Shown piece after piece: positions 21,683 to 34,551 of a stretch of DNA of 64,000 bases. Made by a program: the position numbers and the translations under genes. The DNA is from Suillus spraguei (lineage: Eukaryota > Basidiomycota > Agaricomycetes > Boletales > Suillaceae): NCBI GenBank assembly GCA_016800925.1, contig JABCPU010000052.1:1-64000 (forward strand). The letters run 5' to 3'. The notes under the pieces were generated by a model. The model was not told where the DNA came from and did not search any database. It saw only the letters and a list, made by a program, of their open reading frames with translations. Position 1 is the stretch's first letter; each line of letters begins with the position of its first letter.

Positions 21683-22903
21683 ATTCATCGTTTACAGTGC
21701 TGTCGATCTCACACGGTCAGTCCAGCGCTTCAATGAGAACCTCGTGGCCCGTGGAGGGTTTGCAAATGTTTACAAATGCAGCCTTGGTCTAACAACTGTC
21801 GATGCGAATGTGCAACGAATAATTTCACACTACGGGTTACCTTCTACGGCAACTTCAGTGGACGTAGGTGCCGTTGAGATCATGTTTTATTGCGTTGCTC
21901 ACGGCAGCTTAGGTCGCAGTCAAGGAGATACGAACGGCGGATCATGCGGCGGACATGAAAGTCATCACCGTTGGTATCCAGATGTTTTGCCTCCGTTCAA
22001 CTGACTGGTCATTTTGCAGCGATTGTTCCGAGAGATCCAGTTATGGTTGAAACTCGAGCACGATAATATTATTCCTCTTTGGGGAATTACTGGTGGTTTT
22101 GGCTCGGTCCCAGCGCTTGTCTCACCATGGTTAGAAAATGGCAATTTGACGGGATTCCTCCTATGGAAACACGAGACGCTTTCCTCCAGTGAAAAGATTG
22201 CATTGGTTCGGTCAATTTTTTTATTTGACGATATTCACCATGCTAAGGTCAATCTAGCTCAGGGATGTAGGTTGTGGGCTTCATTATCGTATGCTTGATA
22301 CAATATTCTTGAAGTGAGGGTCAGCTGACACTGAATCGGGCAGTCCATTCGAACTCAATCGTCCACGGAGATTTGAGCGGCGTGCGTATGCATTTTTATC
22401 GTTTATGAACACTGAACTGAAGTTCCGTAGAACAATGTTCTGGTGGACATGAATGGCAAAGCATGTCTCGCCGATTTTGGTCTTTCGGTCCTCCTTTCTG
22501 AGAGATCAGCTCAAGCGTCATTGCCCAAACCCGGAGGCACCGCACGCTGGATGGCGCCAGAATCTTTGGGGCTCGATGAAGGTCATGGGCCGCCGGTGTT
22601 TTCCACAACAAGCGATATATACTCCTTCGGAGGGATCATGCTCCAGGTGGGTGTGTCGGATTATCAATACTGGGTCAGCTTATCTCCCTGCAGGTTTTGG
22701 AGGGTAAGATCCCGTACCATTACACCCTAAAATACGAAACCATAATTGCCTACTTATCACGGGGCATAAAGCCCAAAAGGCCGGTCAACCCGGTTATCAT
22801 CGACAGTGATTGGGATTTCATCCAGGCATGTTGGTCAAAAGACAAGGATCTTCGGCCCTCGGCCGAAGAAATCGTTGCATTTATGGAAGGAAGGAAGTCA
22901 TAG
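19223..22903 (+). repeat. right arm of large inverted duplication
   Basis: This is the mirror image of the left kinase array, with the same three-domain order read on the plus strand. Confidence 0.85.
21654..22903 (+). CDS. TKL-type kinase K3, right arm (possibly decayed)
   Basis: The domain retains GGFANVYKC, VAVKEIRTAD, FREIQLWLKLEHDNIIPLWG, PWLENGNLTGFL, HGDLSG, LADFGLSVLL, WMAPESL, DIYSFGGIML and a C-lobe ending FMEGRKS at 22903. Catalytic residues are therefore intact. The splice site that follows GLTTVD, however, reads GCGAAT where the left arm has GTGAGT. A TAG stands upstream in frame near 21630, and no ATG opens this frame as at 16103 in the left arm. The copy may therefore not be expressed properly. 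Confidence 0.65.
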
Positions 22904-23590
22904 TCAATCTTGGTCGATTTGTCTTTGTAGATCGTAATGGCGCTCGGCCGCACCAGCCGCCGACATGTTTGATTAGTCACTCCAGTACTAAATACCTCTG
23001 GCAATTTTACCACTGACCAGTTCCTCTCCTCGAGATGTTCCCGGTCATGTTGGACTCAGCTTCACATGAAAAAGCCCAGGAGGTCTGCGAGAGACATCTT
23101 ATTGAATCCTCAACAAATTTTTCCTTCTTGGCCGGACCCTCACGCTTGTTAACGTTCAACAGCAACGGTGGTTCAGACAGGCGAGTCCAAGCTTACGACT
23201 CTTCCCCAATTGTGTCTATAGTTCATCATTAAATATCCAGACAACAATGATGGCTTCTGCTCTAGAAGGGCCTGCCCAGATAGATGTCTCCCCAGCAGGG
23301 CGCCTGCCACCAATCGTCGTGTCAGTATTCCTAATGTTTGATGGTGGACTGTATGTTACAACTTCAAGAGCTCTGTAAACAAAATGGGCCATGGCAGGTG
23401 GCATGATCGCATATAAAGTGATCCATCGAGCCACGTTGAATCTTAATAGTACCATCAGCCTTCGACCTTGACATTAATGTTGTTCGGTGCGTTCTACTGT
23501 ACGTGCTACACTGGTTTTATCCAGATAAAATTGCCAAATTTCAGAAAAGTTGTTGCTCGAATCCCCAGTATTCAATCCTTATTCCAAAAT
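22904..23590. other. no supported gene
   Basis: This segment lies between the right-arm kinase and the 3' end of kinase-HET copy B. Only short frames without a recognisable domain are present. Confidence 0.45.
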
Positions 23591-26307
23591 TTATAACCAA
23601 ACAGTTTCTAGTTCTTTTTCGAAGTCACGTTTGCAACGAACCGTCAAAATATTCTCCGTAACCTCCTTTTTCCAGTGGTTACGTACGGTGTCCAGGCCAG
23701 GGAGACAAAACCGCCTCAAGAGGAAGCATATATAAATTTGTCCCGCTTTCAACCTTCCTTTGTTAGGGTCGTCGTCATGGTCATGATAGTTAACGATCCC
23801 GATCGCCCATTCTGTCGTAGATGCAGGTGGAAGGCAAGGTGATTGTACAACTAGCTTTTCAAGCGGTGATGTCATGAGGCGACCAGGAGGACGGGAAAGG
23901 AATGTCGACTCCCAGAGACTTTGGTTAATAGAGGCAGGAACCATGAATAGCTTGACCTGCACGCCACGCTTGGTGACTGAGAAGTCATCATCGCCACAAC
24001 CCTCTCCCCACCACGAGATCTCGTGGTTTTTGAGCATCTCGAGTGCTGCTTCGTCCGTTGTGCGATAACAGGAAGGCTCTGTTGGACAACCAGGAAGTCC
24101 ACCGGCCCATACAAGAATTTGCCATTCCTTGCACTTCTCAATAAGCTCTGCCATGAACCTTTTAAAAGCTCGATCTCCTTCTCCATATGCGACTGTTATG
24201 GTGATATCGAAGATGCCGGTAAGAGAGTAAGCAACATCTTCAATACGGGTTGTCGTCCGACTCGCTGCCCAGCTCATCTTCTCCCAGGCACGATTTGGCC
24301 CGGGCTGAAAGTTGCGCAGGTCATTCCAGGGATTTTGGTAGCGCGGTAAAGAGCATCAACAACCTTCGCGTCATCTTTGTCGTTGGGATTCTGCGTAAGA
24401 GGCGTCCACGTTGGACCGTAATAAAACCTCATCCTAACGGGTGCAAGAAGCTCCTGCAACGTCCAGCCACGAAAGAACCAATCGTCACTTATCAGCGTCT
24501 CCCATGATTTCGTCTGAGCCAGGTGCACGATGCATATATGGGCCTCGCGGTACCATATGAACATCGACCGAATTGCCTCGTCGAGCTCTGAGCTGCTTTC
24601 TTTGTTAATGCAGCATGTATCAGACCACGCGAGACGACAGCCATATTCAACCTTTGCCTTTACACAAAACTCCTTTAACTTCTTGTAACCCTCTCCTTCT
24701 GGCTTGAGATCTTGGAATGTCGGCTCCGATTTTCCCCATCGATGTGATAGAATGGCATATTTCAGCAGGTGGATCACAGTCAACTCTATGGCAGACTGCC
24801 TCGACCACCCCCGCACTGACGGATGTCCTCCTCGGTGATCGTTTCTGGTTTCAGTATCGTAATGAGTTCGTCCCGTGAAACCAACACCATGTTATCGACA
24901 TCAATCAAATGTGGAGGAACCAGATCAAAAACACGTCGTTTGAACTCGGTCATAACATCAGGAATACCATTGGCGTGATCATGCTGATTAACAGCAGGAG
25001 AGCCTTTGTCATGATTATGCTGATATAGGATTTAAAATCAGATTGCATATGAGCACTTATTCAGCAGACTTACCGCCAGAACTTTCGTACTCCGTGACAT
25101 TTCCGTCATTAGTGATTCGCGTACAAAGGCTAGCGTCTGATCTGCGGAAGGGCGGTTTTGTGGCAAAAAAGAGAAGCATTTTTGCAGGAAAGATGAATCC
25201 TGGACGTGATCCTCACTCATTGACGGTAGCGGTGGCGCATGTCCTGCAAGTAAACGGCCGACAATTTTTTCGGATCGAATTCCCAACCAGGGCAACTTCC
25301 TAGAGAACACCTGAAATGGTCGTTAGATACATAATGTAGGCTTGAATATGTTGATGATGTACATGAATCATGTTGCAACCAAAAGACCACACATCGCTTT
25401 TGGAAGTGGGAAGAGTCTTCTTGGAGACCAACTCGGGAGCTATCCAGCGAAGAGTGGCCGAACCAATTGGTTTGTGCGCGATCTCGTCAAGCCTCTTAGA
25501 AAACCCGACGCCCGTTATAAAAGCACGCCCGTGCGAGTCAACCAAAATGTTGTCCTGACGCACCAGCACATTGGAGATCACAATCAGTGTCAGTGCTCGT
25601 CTGCCTTATTGGTTTTGATAAGAACTCACGCCTGTCAGATCTCCGTGAACCACTGCGATAATATGCACTGGCAAAAAGATATACATGAGAGTCCACACTT
25701 TTGTAGACGAGTAGACATACAATATTGCAGGGCTGATGCGATATCTTGCAGCTGAACATATGGAAATTCATTTGTGGATAAATCCCATCATAATAAGATG
25801 AACCCACCAAGCGAAGACATTCACCACGCCCTAAGGTCTGATGATCGCACAAGAATTTGGTTAAGCTCCCATTCTCCATCCAAGGAAACACAAGGCTAGG
25901 TAAATGACCATGTCCATATACGTAGCCGAGCACAGGCAAAATATGTTCGTTCTGAAGTCTGCCCCATACTTTGATTTCTTCTAGTAATTCGTTGTATCTC
26001 TTCGTGAGATCCGAGACATTCTCAGGTTGTAGAACCCCGATAACCTTGACTGCTACCTGAAGATGTGACGATATTAATTATCAGTTGGTACTGATTGTTT
26101 GACTAGCACATACTGGAGAATAATTGGGCTGGTCCCAGTTGCACTTGTAAACATGATAGTCACGACTATTTGTAGCCTCGAAATGTTCACCCTTGACTAT
26201 GTGATCAGTAAGATCAGGAATACAACTGCCAGGATAAGCGAGGATTCACAATGGGTTATATAAGGCGGAGAAAACGCTCACATTGGAATTTCGAACGCTT
26301 TTGACAT
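23591..26307 (-). pseudogene. kinase - HET fusion, copy B (two 1-nt deletions in HET part)
   Basis: The exon plan is identical to copy A: 26307-26282, 26225-26114, 26056-25808, 25751-25721, 25652-25630, 25554-25363, 25310-25074, then the HET exon from 25019 to 23591. The kinase part is in frame: VAVKVIG, WMENGSLTKFL, HGDLTG, FITGVGFSK (again GVG for DFG), WIAPEL. The kinase-HET intron (25073-25020) has a canonical GTAAGT donor and CAG acceptor, the best evidence that the two domains form one protein. Relative to copy A, one base is missing near 24810 (after EEDIR) and another near 24326 (after KIP). Each shifts the HET frame, so HET coding survives only as two out-of-phase blocks (24816-24274 and 24277-23591). 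The gene is probably inactive unless these are sequence errors. Confidence 0.82.
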
Positions 26308-27052
26308 AGATTCAGGCGATGCGATAGGAGTTCACCTGAGTTGACTCGATTCTCAAGGGTTGGGAAATGGGCAGGTGGCTTAAGCGCTTGAACCCCAGTG
26401 AAAGGTAGATATGTATAAGTAGATAGACGTCCAAGTACGAATTGAGGTAGATACAATTATAGATCATGGCAAAAGCACAAAATTATGATAATGCAAAGTT
26501 TGATGCACAGTCTTCCGACTCACTGGTTTTCAGTCAACTCCGCTGTCGTCACTCATATACCAACACCGTGATTCTTCTATCTCTTACTCCACCCTAACCA
26601 GCACTGGAATTTCATATCCCCTGCTGGTTAATGATGCCCGTCAATCACCCTTCTGCTGCTGAAGAAAAGGCACTTTGATCTGTTAAGAGCGAGCGAGTAT
26701 TTAATACAATTGAGTGGAAAAATGATTTTATGCACTCGCATATTGCCCTCCGTTGGCTCTTCGAGGGTCGTTGATACATGATAGCACCTGAGCCCGCAAT
26801 ATTGTTAGGTGTTCGTGTTCAATAACTAAAAAGGACCTCTGAGAAGGCACATGATGATGATGATGAAGAAACTCAATCTGCCTAATAGGCGGACCCTATG
26901 CATGTGCCAACCAGTCGGCGGCGTTCACTTACCTTTTTCCGACGAATAAGGAACTTGATCTGCCAACGGCAAAATAAGATCATAAGCAGTGGCAGTCCCT
27001 TTTCACAATTCTATCAAGATCCAAACCCAAGCTGGATTTACTGTCAAACACA
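26308..27052. other. intergenic region between divergent genes
   Basis: About 745 bp separate the start of kinase-HET copy B (minus) and the pICln start (plus). No gene is visible. It presumably holds both promoters. Confidence 0.5.
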
Positions 27053-27790
27053 ATGGTCTCCACGACGCTGATTTCCTTTGTCCCACAATATGTTTCCGCT
27101 GAGGAGCACAGAAACATCGTAGGATCGACTCCTACATCGTTCAACGACATCCCTCCCGTGCTGCGCCACAAGGAGGACAATGTACGCGTTATGCTTGATC
27201 CTCCCCTCCATACGTTCACCGAACAAGATTGCGCCAATGGAACATTGTTCGTAATCGAGAGGTAGTTATATTGATGGATCGCAGATCATCGCTTCATTCT
27301 GATATTTCGCCCCTTATAGCGCTCTTGTCTTCATGTCATCGACCGGGGTCGGATTCCAGGTACCGTACCCTGCCATTACCCTGCACGCAATCGCGCGTCC
27401 AGATTCTGGAGCATCAATATATTGTCAGCTAGACGAGCTCGCTGGAGAACCTGGAGCAGCTGAGTCACCTGAAAATGATGAAGCCTCCGACATGCGAGAG
27501 CTGAGCATCATTCCGTCAAACCCTACTTCTTGTAAGTTTTCTGAGATCAAAACACGTCACACATACTGATAGCGGTTATCTGATCAGTGGAATCTATATT
27601 TGAGGCAATGTCTCTCTGTGCTTCCCTTCACCCAGATCCAAATATTTCAGATGATGATGACGACTTGGACGAAGCATTTATGGATGAGAGCGCCTTTGAG
27701 ACGTTTACAGGCGAAGAGGGTGAAGAACTCAGTGAAGTTGGCCGGGTGCGCAGTGATTTCGTCAACAACAGTCGTTATGCACCGTACTAG
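27053..27790 (+). CDS. pICln-like protein (methylosome subunit / ICln family)
   Basis: Exons 27053-27261, 27320-27531 and 27588-27790 join in phase (about 207 residues). The centre of the protein reads SALVFMSSTGVGFQVPYPAI, then TLHAIARPDSGASIYCQL, the PH-like fold signature of ICln/Lot5 proteins. A helix (LESIFEAMSLCASLHPDP) and an acidic tail (DDDDDLDEAF) follow, as in pICln. In animals and fission yeast pICln chaperones Sm proteins for snRNP assembly with the PRMT5 methylosome. That role is inferred by family. The 3' end is uncertain: after the stop at 27790 another frame to 27914 (FTQAALEHLESIIDDP...) looks coding-like and could be joined by a last intron. A decayed copy lies at 13760-14120. 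Confidence 0.8.
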
Positions 27791-28028
27791 ACATTTCACG
27801 CAGGCGGCTCTCGAGCATCTGGAGTCGATCATCGATGATCCATATCATCCAGGCGAAAATGGCGTCAACGGCGCTGGCGAAGATGTTGAAAGCGAAGGCG
27901 ATGGGGGACATTGATTTTCGATCTTTAAATACAGGACACGAGCAAAAGTATATATTCACCAACGAGGGATCGATACATAATCCAGACACCCAGTACATGA
28001 CCATTTGAATCAACAAATCAGCCTTTAT

Positions 28029-31000
28029 TTACGACTTCAAACCCTTGGGCCGAACATCAGGAGACAGTGTTGTCTTCGGTGCAACAATCGGTAATGGTCC
28101 CCAGTCAAATACAGCAGCGGGAGGTTTTGGTGCGGGCGTCGGGGAGGCTTCGAGGCTCTCCGACTTCAGCATGGCCGCCGATTTAGCCGAAGACCCATGT
28201 CTCGGTGTTCGCTGTGGACGACGCGAAGAGGACGCTATATAAGACGTAGAATCGTCATAATTGATGGACGTTTCCGGCGACCACCCGCCATGTGTGAACT
28301 TAGGGGTGTTGAACGCAGGCAAGGCGCTGCTAGGAAGGGAAATAAAACCTGTACTGGGTTCTTGTTTCACCACTGCTCTGCTTGGCGTAAGGGATGACGC
28401 AGGCGCGAGTTTGGATGCCGCCTTGTTGTTAAGCAAGGGCTCCTTCCTCACCGTCAGTAGAGCTCGTTTTAACTTCTGCGCAGAGCGTTCGGCATTCAAT
28501 GCAGCAGCCGTGGTAACCGCTACATGGGGGATCACGGCAGATGGTTTTTTAACACCTGATTCTGAGAGCCGTTTGTCTCGTGAACCAGGGGGATTAGGGG
28601 ACATGTCCAGCTTGTTCATTCGCTGCTGGAGCTTGGCAACATCCCCGCTTTGTTGAGTGATTGAGATATCGATGTTGCGGAAGGTGCGGTTCACGGTATC
28701 CAACGACGGTGCCCTGTAACCAAGTTATGGGACGTTTAACGGCATTGTAAAATTGTACAACAAACTTTAGGCTCGGTTTCCCCGACTTTAGCTCAGCAAT
28801 CCTCTTTTTAGAGGATTGTAGATGGTCCTCGAGCTTTTGCACGCGGTCCCTCATCGTCTGTCCATAAAATCAGTATATTATCCCATCGATCACAGAGGAC
28901 TGTACCCTTATATCCCTCCGTAGTTGTGACTGAGTCTCCAAATGTTCCGGTCCGAGGGTTCTAATCTTGAGCATCTTCGCAAACTCGCTGTCTGTCTGAG
29001 CTCGAGTAAATCGAATAATTTCCTCTTTTCTCGTTCCCGCTGTATACCATGCATTAGACACTGATGATCGTGATCTCAGCACGAACGACTGACCTTTCAG
29101 CATACTATTCTCAAGCTCTTTGAGCGGTTGTTTAAGAAGCTTCTGTTGCTCCTTTATCTCTTTGATGTCACCTTGAACTTCAGTCATTACACACCATACT
29201 CCTTGATATCTCCAGGCGCCCATTTCGTTGCATTTGCAAGGTCTGCTTTCACACGAGATTGTCCTGGTGTTTTCTTTGACTCGAGTTCGGCGGCTTGCTG
29301 TGTTGCACGCGCTGCCATGGCTTTTAGCTAACAAAGAGTAAGTCTTTGGTTTGAATTTGTGTATCAAAGGCTTACATTGTCGAGTTCCCAAGTCAGACGT
29401 GAGACCATAAACGAGCACTCAGACTGCATGCCTTGTTCGATGGGCGGAGCCGGTGGAGATATAGAAGGAGAGGGAACCACAGGGCCGGGGGACAGAGGGA
29501 TGGGAATAGCAGGTACAGCTGCAGGTGGCTTGAAACCACTGAAAACGCCAGAAGGCGGAGGAGTAAGAGCAGGAAGCGTTTCAGATGTTTTGACTGGCGT
29601 GCCGAAGATGGCAGGAGACGCAGGACTGGGACTCTCGCTTGGCTTTGGAAAACCAAAGAAACCCGCTGGAGGGGGTGTAAAGACTGGTGGAGTTGGAGTC
29701 CGAGATTGAGCCGGAGCTGCAGCGCCAAAGATGCTAAGTGGTGTAACAGCTGGGGCAAAGACACTGGACGGTGCAGTAACGGGAGCGCTGAAGATGCTAG
29801 GCGATACAGGCGGTGTGGTAGTCAGCGAGGGCTTTGGAGGTAGTGTAAACGCTGGTGGCATAGGCAGCGCCGTGAGGGCCGGCGCACTCGCATTGTGACC
29901 GAACAGAACTGGGGGCGTTCTTGGCCGGGAAGAATCAGATTCTGCGTCTTGCTTCACTGGAGGTACCCATGAGCCAAATTGCGGCCTCGGTGAGGCAGGA
30001 TGCGGGACTATAGTCGGAGGTGCTGATTTCACTTGGGGTGAGAAACTGGGAGCTTCTACGTCTCCAGTGAGGGGGGCATTTGCAAGAGGTGAGCTTTTGA
30101 CCGGTCGAGTACCCGTCGTCCTGGGAGTTATGGCGAATGGGGAGGAGGCAGGAGGCTTTGGAAGAGGTGAAACTACGGGAGGTGTGGCACGTTGAGGCTC
30201 GGGTACAGGAGATCCAGGGGGCGTCGTACTCTGGTCCCTAATTGGAGATATCTTTCGAGGAGGAGGCGAAGGCGAAGTTGACAATGTAATGGCCGGTAAC
30301 TCGGCTTTTGGAGTGGTCGATCGAGACCTGGCAGCAGGCGATGGAATAGAAGGAGGAACCACTGGCTCAAGGTCCCCTTCTTGCACCTGTACTTCTCGCT
30401 CCTCTTGGTGTGTATCCCCTTCTTTTGTTTCTTCCCTATGCTCTTCCTGCTGTTTCACCTGTTCTTCCCACTCTTCCTCCAATTCTTCCCGTTCTTCCTC
30501 CGGTTCCCCTTCCTCCTCATCTTGTTCGTCCGGCAATTCGGACTCTTCAGACTCTTCCGATTCATCATCAGAGATAAACGACTTCGTGTCGTCCTCGAGT
30601 TCTCCATCTTCATCAGATTCTTCAACAGTCGAGTCCGCATCACCCTCAGCCGCATCTTCAGCAGAAACATCAACAAAGGATGAGGCTGTCGAAGAAGAGA
30701 TAGACTCCAAAGAAGGTTCGTGAGGTAAAGCTTTGTCCGTGCCTTTCGCCTCCTGCGCTTTCTCCTCGACCACTGGAAGCGGCGGAGTGACTGTCCTAGT
30801 CGGTGTTTCCTCTTCCTTTACAGCTTCTGCCTTTGCAACCGGGCGTAAGCGGTTCCTCTTCCTTGACTTTTGTAACCTCTTTAGCAGGCGTCTCAGGCTC
30901 GGCGACGCGTACGGAAAATACATTGACAGATTCCGTCTTGGAAGGTTCTTTGGCCTCGTCACCCGTACCTTTCAGCAATTCTCCAAATGACTTTGGTGCA

Positions 31001-34000
31001 GTCGCAAATGCACTGAAACCTCCACCTCCACCTGACGCAAAAGCACTAAAACCACCTGTTGAAGGTGTGGAAAAAGCTGACTGAAGTGGGTTGGATGGGC
31101 TCTTGAACGCTCCTCCTGGCATAGACGACGCACCGAATGTAGGAGCTGGGGGATTGGGCGTCGTGGTCCCAAAGGGACTTTTCGTTACAGCACCGGGCAT
31201 CGACGACTGGCCGAAGGCAGGAGCCCCGGTAGTAGGTTTTGGCGGTGTCGAAGGGGTACTTGTTGACAGAGCAAATGCAGATACAGGTGGCTGTGCTGGT
31301 GCTGGCCTGTAAAATGGAGAGTCTTTCGGTGGTTCTCCCAATCCGAATCCAGAGGAGAAGAATGAAGATGGAGATGGCTTCAAATTACTAAAGGCGCCTG
31401 TCGTTGGAGCTGGTGCAGAGCTCTTGAATCCTGACTCAGCCTCTTCATTCCTCTGCGCGACAGGGGAAGGAGACCGGCTTTCGTCGCGCGGCACAGATGT
31501 TTCACGTGGAACGTTAATTCCCTGGGTAGGCGCTGGTGCATCGGGTTTTGTAGCGTTAGTCGTACTACCCCATACAGGCTTCTGAGCACCTGTGTTGGAA
31601 GTGATAGCTCCGAAAGCACTTGGGGCACTTGTTGCAAATGCGGCGAAGCCTCCAGAAGAAGGTGCTGGTGTTTGTGCAATACTGGTGGCTGATCCAAAGG
31701 CTGGTTTTCCAAAAGCCGACGTTCCAAAGCTGGATTGTCCGAACCCAGACTGTCCAAATCCACTCTTCCCGAATGCAGAAGTAGGAGTAGTAGGGGATCC
31801 AAACACCGAGGTAGTTGATGAGGCATTACCTCCAAATGCCGATGTAGTTGACGCACCACCGAACGCACTGAATGGACTCTTTTGCTGGCCGCTATTACTA
31901 AGAGTTCCGAAGCCGGTTGCAGGCTTGATGAATCCACCTCCCGCTGAGTCACTTGTAGGAGAAGATTGAGATGTAGCTGCGCTCCCAAAAATGGAGGGTC
32001 TTAAATCAGCACTCTGAGGGGCAGGGTTACCGCCGCCGAGTGAGAGTCCACCTAAGCCAGGTGCATCATCCGCACCCATACTATCTTCTGCAGGTGCTGA
32101 TGCTGGTGTACTCTGCGAAGGCGCAATAGATTGTGCTCCCCCAAACCCGAATTCTGTCTGTCCGAACTTCGAGGGTCCAACAGTGCCAAATGCCCCAAAC
32201 CCTCCCGAAGTAGGGGTGGTGTCGAAAGCAGACTTCCCAGCTTGAGCAAACGGCGAGGCTGATGGAGCAGCGGACCCAAACACAGGTCCAGGTTGTCCAA
32301 ATGATGACTGGCCAAATGATGACTGGCCGAAAGAGGGTTGAGCAAATACTGAAGTTGGTGACGACTGTCCGAACGCAGATGTAGTTTGCTGGCCGAAAGC
32401 ATTGCTTGTTGATGTCTGGCCAAAGGGAGATCCCAGTTGCTGACCGAACGATGATTGTCCGAATGAAGGCTGTTTCCCAAACGCAGACGACTGGCCAAAA
32501 GTAGGGGCTGTGTGGGCGAAAGTTGACGCACTGGCAGAGGGGGTGGGTTCAATAGGAGACGCATGCATGTCGTTGGACGGCTCCCGCATTATCGCGGTTG
32601 GCACAGCTGACAGTGTCTGAGCGCTTTCCATCATCGCTCCGGAGGACTGGGTTATCATGCCCGGGTAAGGCGTTCCCTTGATGTTAAGGACATGCCAACC
32701 TGCTAATGTCCCGTCTGATGCATATGCATACATGATAGGTGAAGGTGGCAACTGGACACCCTCCCCAGACGCGCTCGTGTGGTGGAACGGCTCAGTGCTA
32801 GTTAGATCAAGCTCTAAGCCAACAAGGACGGTATCGTTCATGTCCTTGTCCAACGGGAGACTCGGCGTCGACGTTTCTTCAAGCGACAGATTCGACCAAT
32901 TCTCTTCTACACATCCAACCACCCCAATGTCTGACGAAGTACTATCTCCCACAAATAGCAATATCTTTGCGGGATTCCACCCACGCAAACACAGGATGAA
33001 TGCACCAGGTGGCCGCAGTCCGGGCGAAGGGTAATATGGAGAGGAGAATTTCAAGTCTTGTGCGGAATTAGTTTTGCCATCAAGAGAGACATGGAAGTGA
33101 GTTTGTTCGACTTCTGGGTTAAGAGGCAGCTGGGCGTAGATCGCATGGAAAGACGAAGCAGACAGCCAAGTTGTTGATATAACACAGGCATTAGATGCTG
33201 AGGGTGGGCTTGGAATGCTAGACTTGGGAGCAGAGGTAGAGGTAGGTGCATATGTGACGATGGAACCACTTCTCATACCCAGTGCAAGCTGCTTGCCCTT
33301 GGGAGACCAGGATACTGTACAACAATCAAAATATCAACATGACATCAAACGAAGACACGTACTTGATGCGGGAATGGTATTGGGTAAACTCCCTGCCACC
33401 CAACCCCCCACAGATGTGAGTTTCTGGACGTCGAGAAGCTCTACTGCTAATCATTTGAGCCACCTTGGGAGTCCCGTAAGATAGCCACAAGTTCCGGAAG
33501 ATCTCCCGTATTTGGAGATATTGAAACAATGAAAGCTGAAGGCACAGCAGGAAGTGAATAAATGGGATTGACGGGACCATATCCAGGGGAGAATAGGTGT
33601 TCTGTGGCGTAAACCATAACCGACCCCTCAGCAAGCCCAATGACGAGTCTGGAGTCATTGCATGCAAATACAATAATATTTGGAGTAGCAGCACCCAAGG
33701 AAACATTCCTTTGAAAATTATACGGTTGGTCGTCCGTCTCTTTGGCGGTAGCAAATGCTGAGCGAAGATCGCTGAGTGGCGACAGCACAAGGACTATGGA
33801 AACGCGATTCAGCAATGATGGAAAGGCGTGTGGTATTGATACATACTTGTCCCACTATTGGAATCTCGGGCCACTGCTGCAAACCATCCTCGAGAGTTTG
33901 CGACCGCGAATAAGGAGGCCCTGCCTGGGATGGCCGACAGGTTTATAGGTTCTTTGGACAGGCGAACACGAGCGCGCTTATTCAGTTGCCGAAGAACAAG

Positions 34001-34139
34001 AAACTAAATGATGAACAGTTAAGAATACAAGATAGCAACTGAAATGTGGACGCACATCGGCATCCTTCTCCCCCGGCTCCGATGATGTTGTTTGAACGGG
34101 AGGAGGGACTGTCGGCTGAATTTGTGAGATATTTGACAT
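28029..34139 (-). CDS. FG nucleoporin, Nup159/Nup214 type
   Basis: The start is ATG 34139. Exon 1 (34139-34056) joins exon 2 at 34003 in phase, giving FLVLRQLNKRARVRL and SLFAVANSRGWFAA, the N-terminal beta-propeller of Nup159/Nup214. Propeller coding continues through 33815-33447 and 33276-32640. A long repeat region follows (about 32550-30950) with many FG units (SAFGQSS, SFGQSSFGQ, FGAFG), Ser/Thr/Pro-rich. Next come an acidic Glu/Asp-rich block (about 30690-30400), a Pro-rich region with FGxP-type motifs, and C-terminal coiled-coil-like exons to the stop at 28029. This is the cytoplasmic-side nucleoporin that docks the mRNA-export helicase Dbp5. Total length is roughly 1,850 residues, large but within range. 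Exact junctions near 30.8-30.9, 29.4 and 28.7-28.9 kb were not fully resolved. Confidence 0.85.
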
Positions 34140-34551
34140 AGAAAGCTAACCAATCCTTTTGCTTGCTCTGAGAGATACGTTTACAGGATTCTACTTGGCT
34201 TGGATAAATGGAAACACCGTGACAGAAAAGAGGAGCCAGGTTCAATGGGCAATTTAATAACGAAGTCACGTGTCCATAACTTTGTGCTACATGTACAGTA
34301 GTAGTCTTTGCGGTCGTCAAGCGATTTAGTAAGTAGCTGAGACTGCGGCGAGCCAGGTCATCATCGACGTTGCTTCACGCGATTGATCAACAGAACATCT
34401 ACAAAAGGCTATACACAGTTGAATCGATCATCAGCGTCCTTTCTACTAAACCGTGTACATGTCAGCGTGTTAGCTCGTGTCAAACGCACAGCCAGTCACA
34501 CACTCGCTCCTTCCATCAGAATCACCACTATCTATCTTTCAACGGAACATC

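Larger units (their letters stand above)
23591..27440. repeat. direct segmental duplication, unit B (likely source)
   Basis: The unit carries kinase-HET (minus) followed by the intact pICln gene (plus), and further along the intact Nup159 gene. All three have copies or remnants in unit A at 10848-14390. Because B has complete neighbours and A has truncated ones, B is inferred to be the older locus. Confidence 0.75.

Noticed and set aside
30289..30723. Plus-strand Ser-rich open frame
   Set aside because: Antisense of the acidic/Pro-rich region of the nucleoporin gene; low-complexity shadow.
31592..31969. Plus-strand frame over the FG-repeat region
   Set aside because: Antisense shadow of the FG repeats with no start context or introns.
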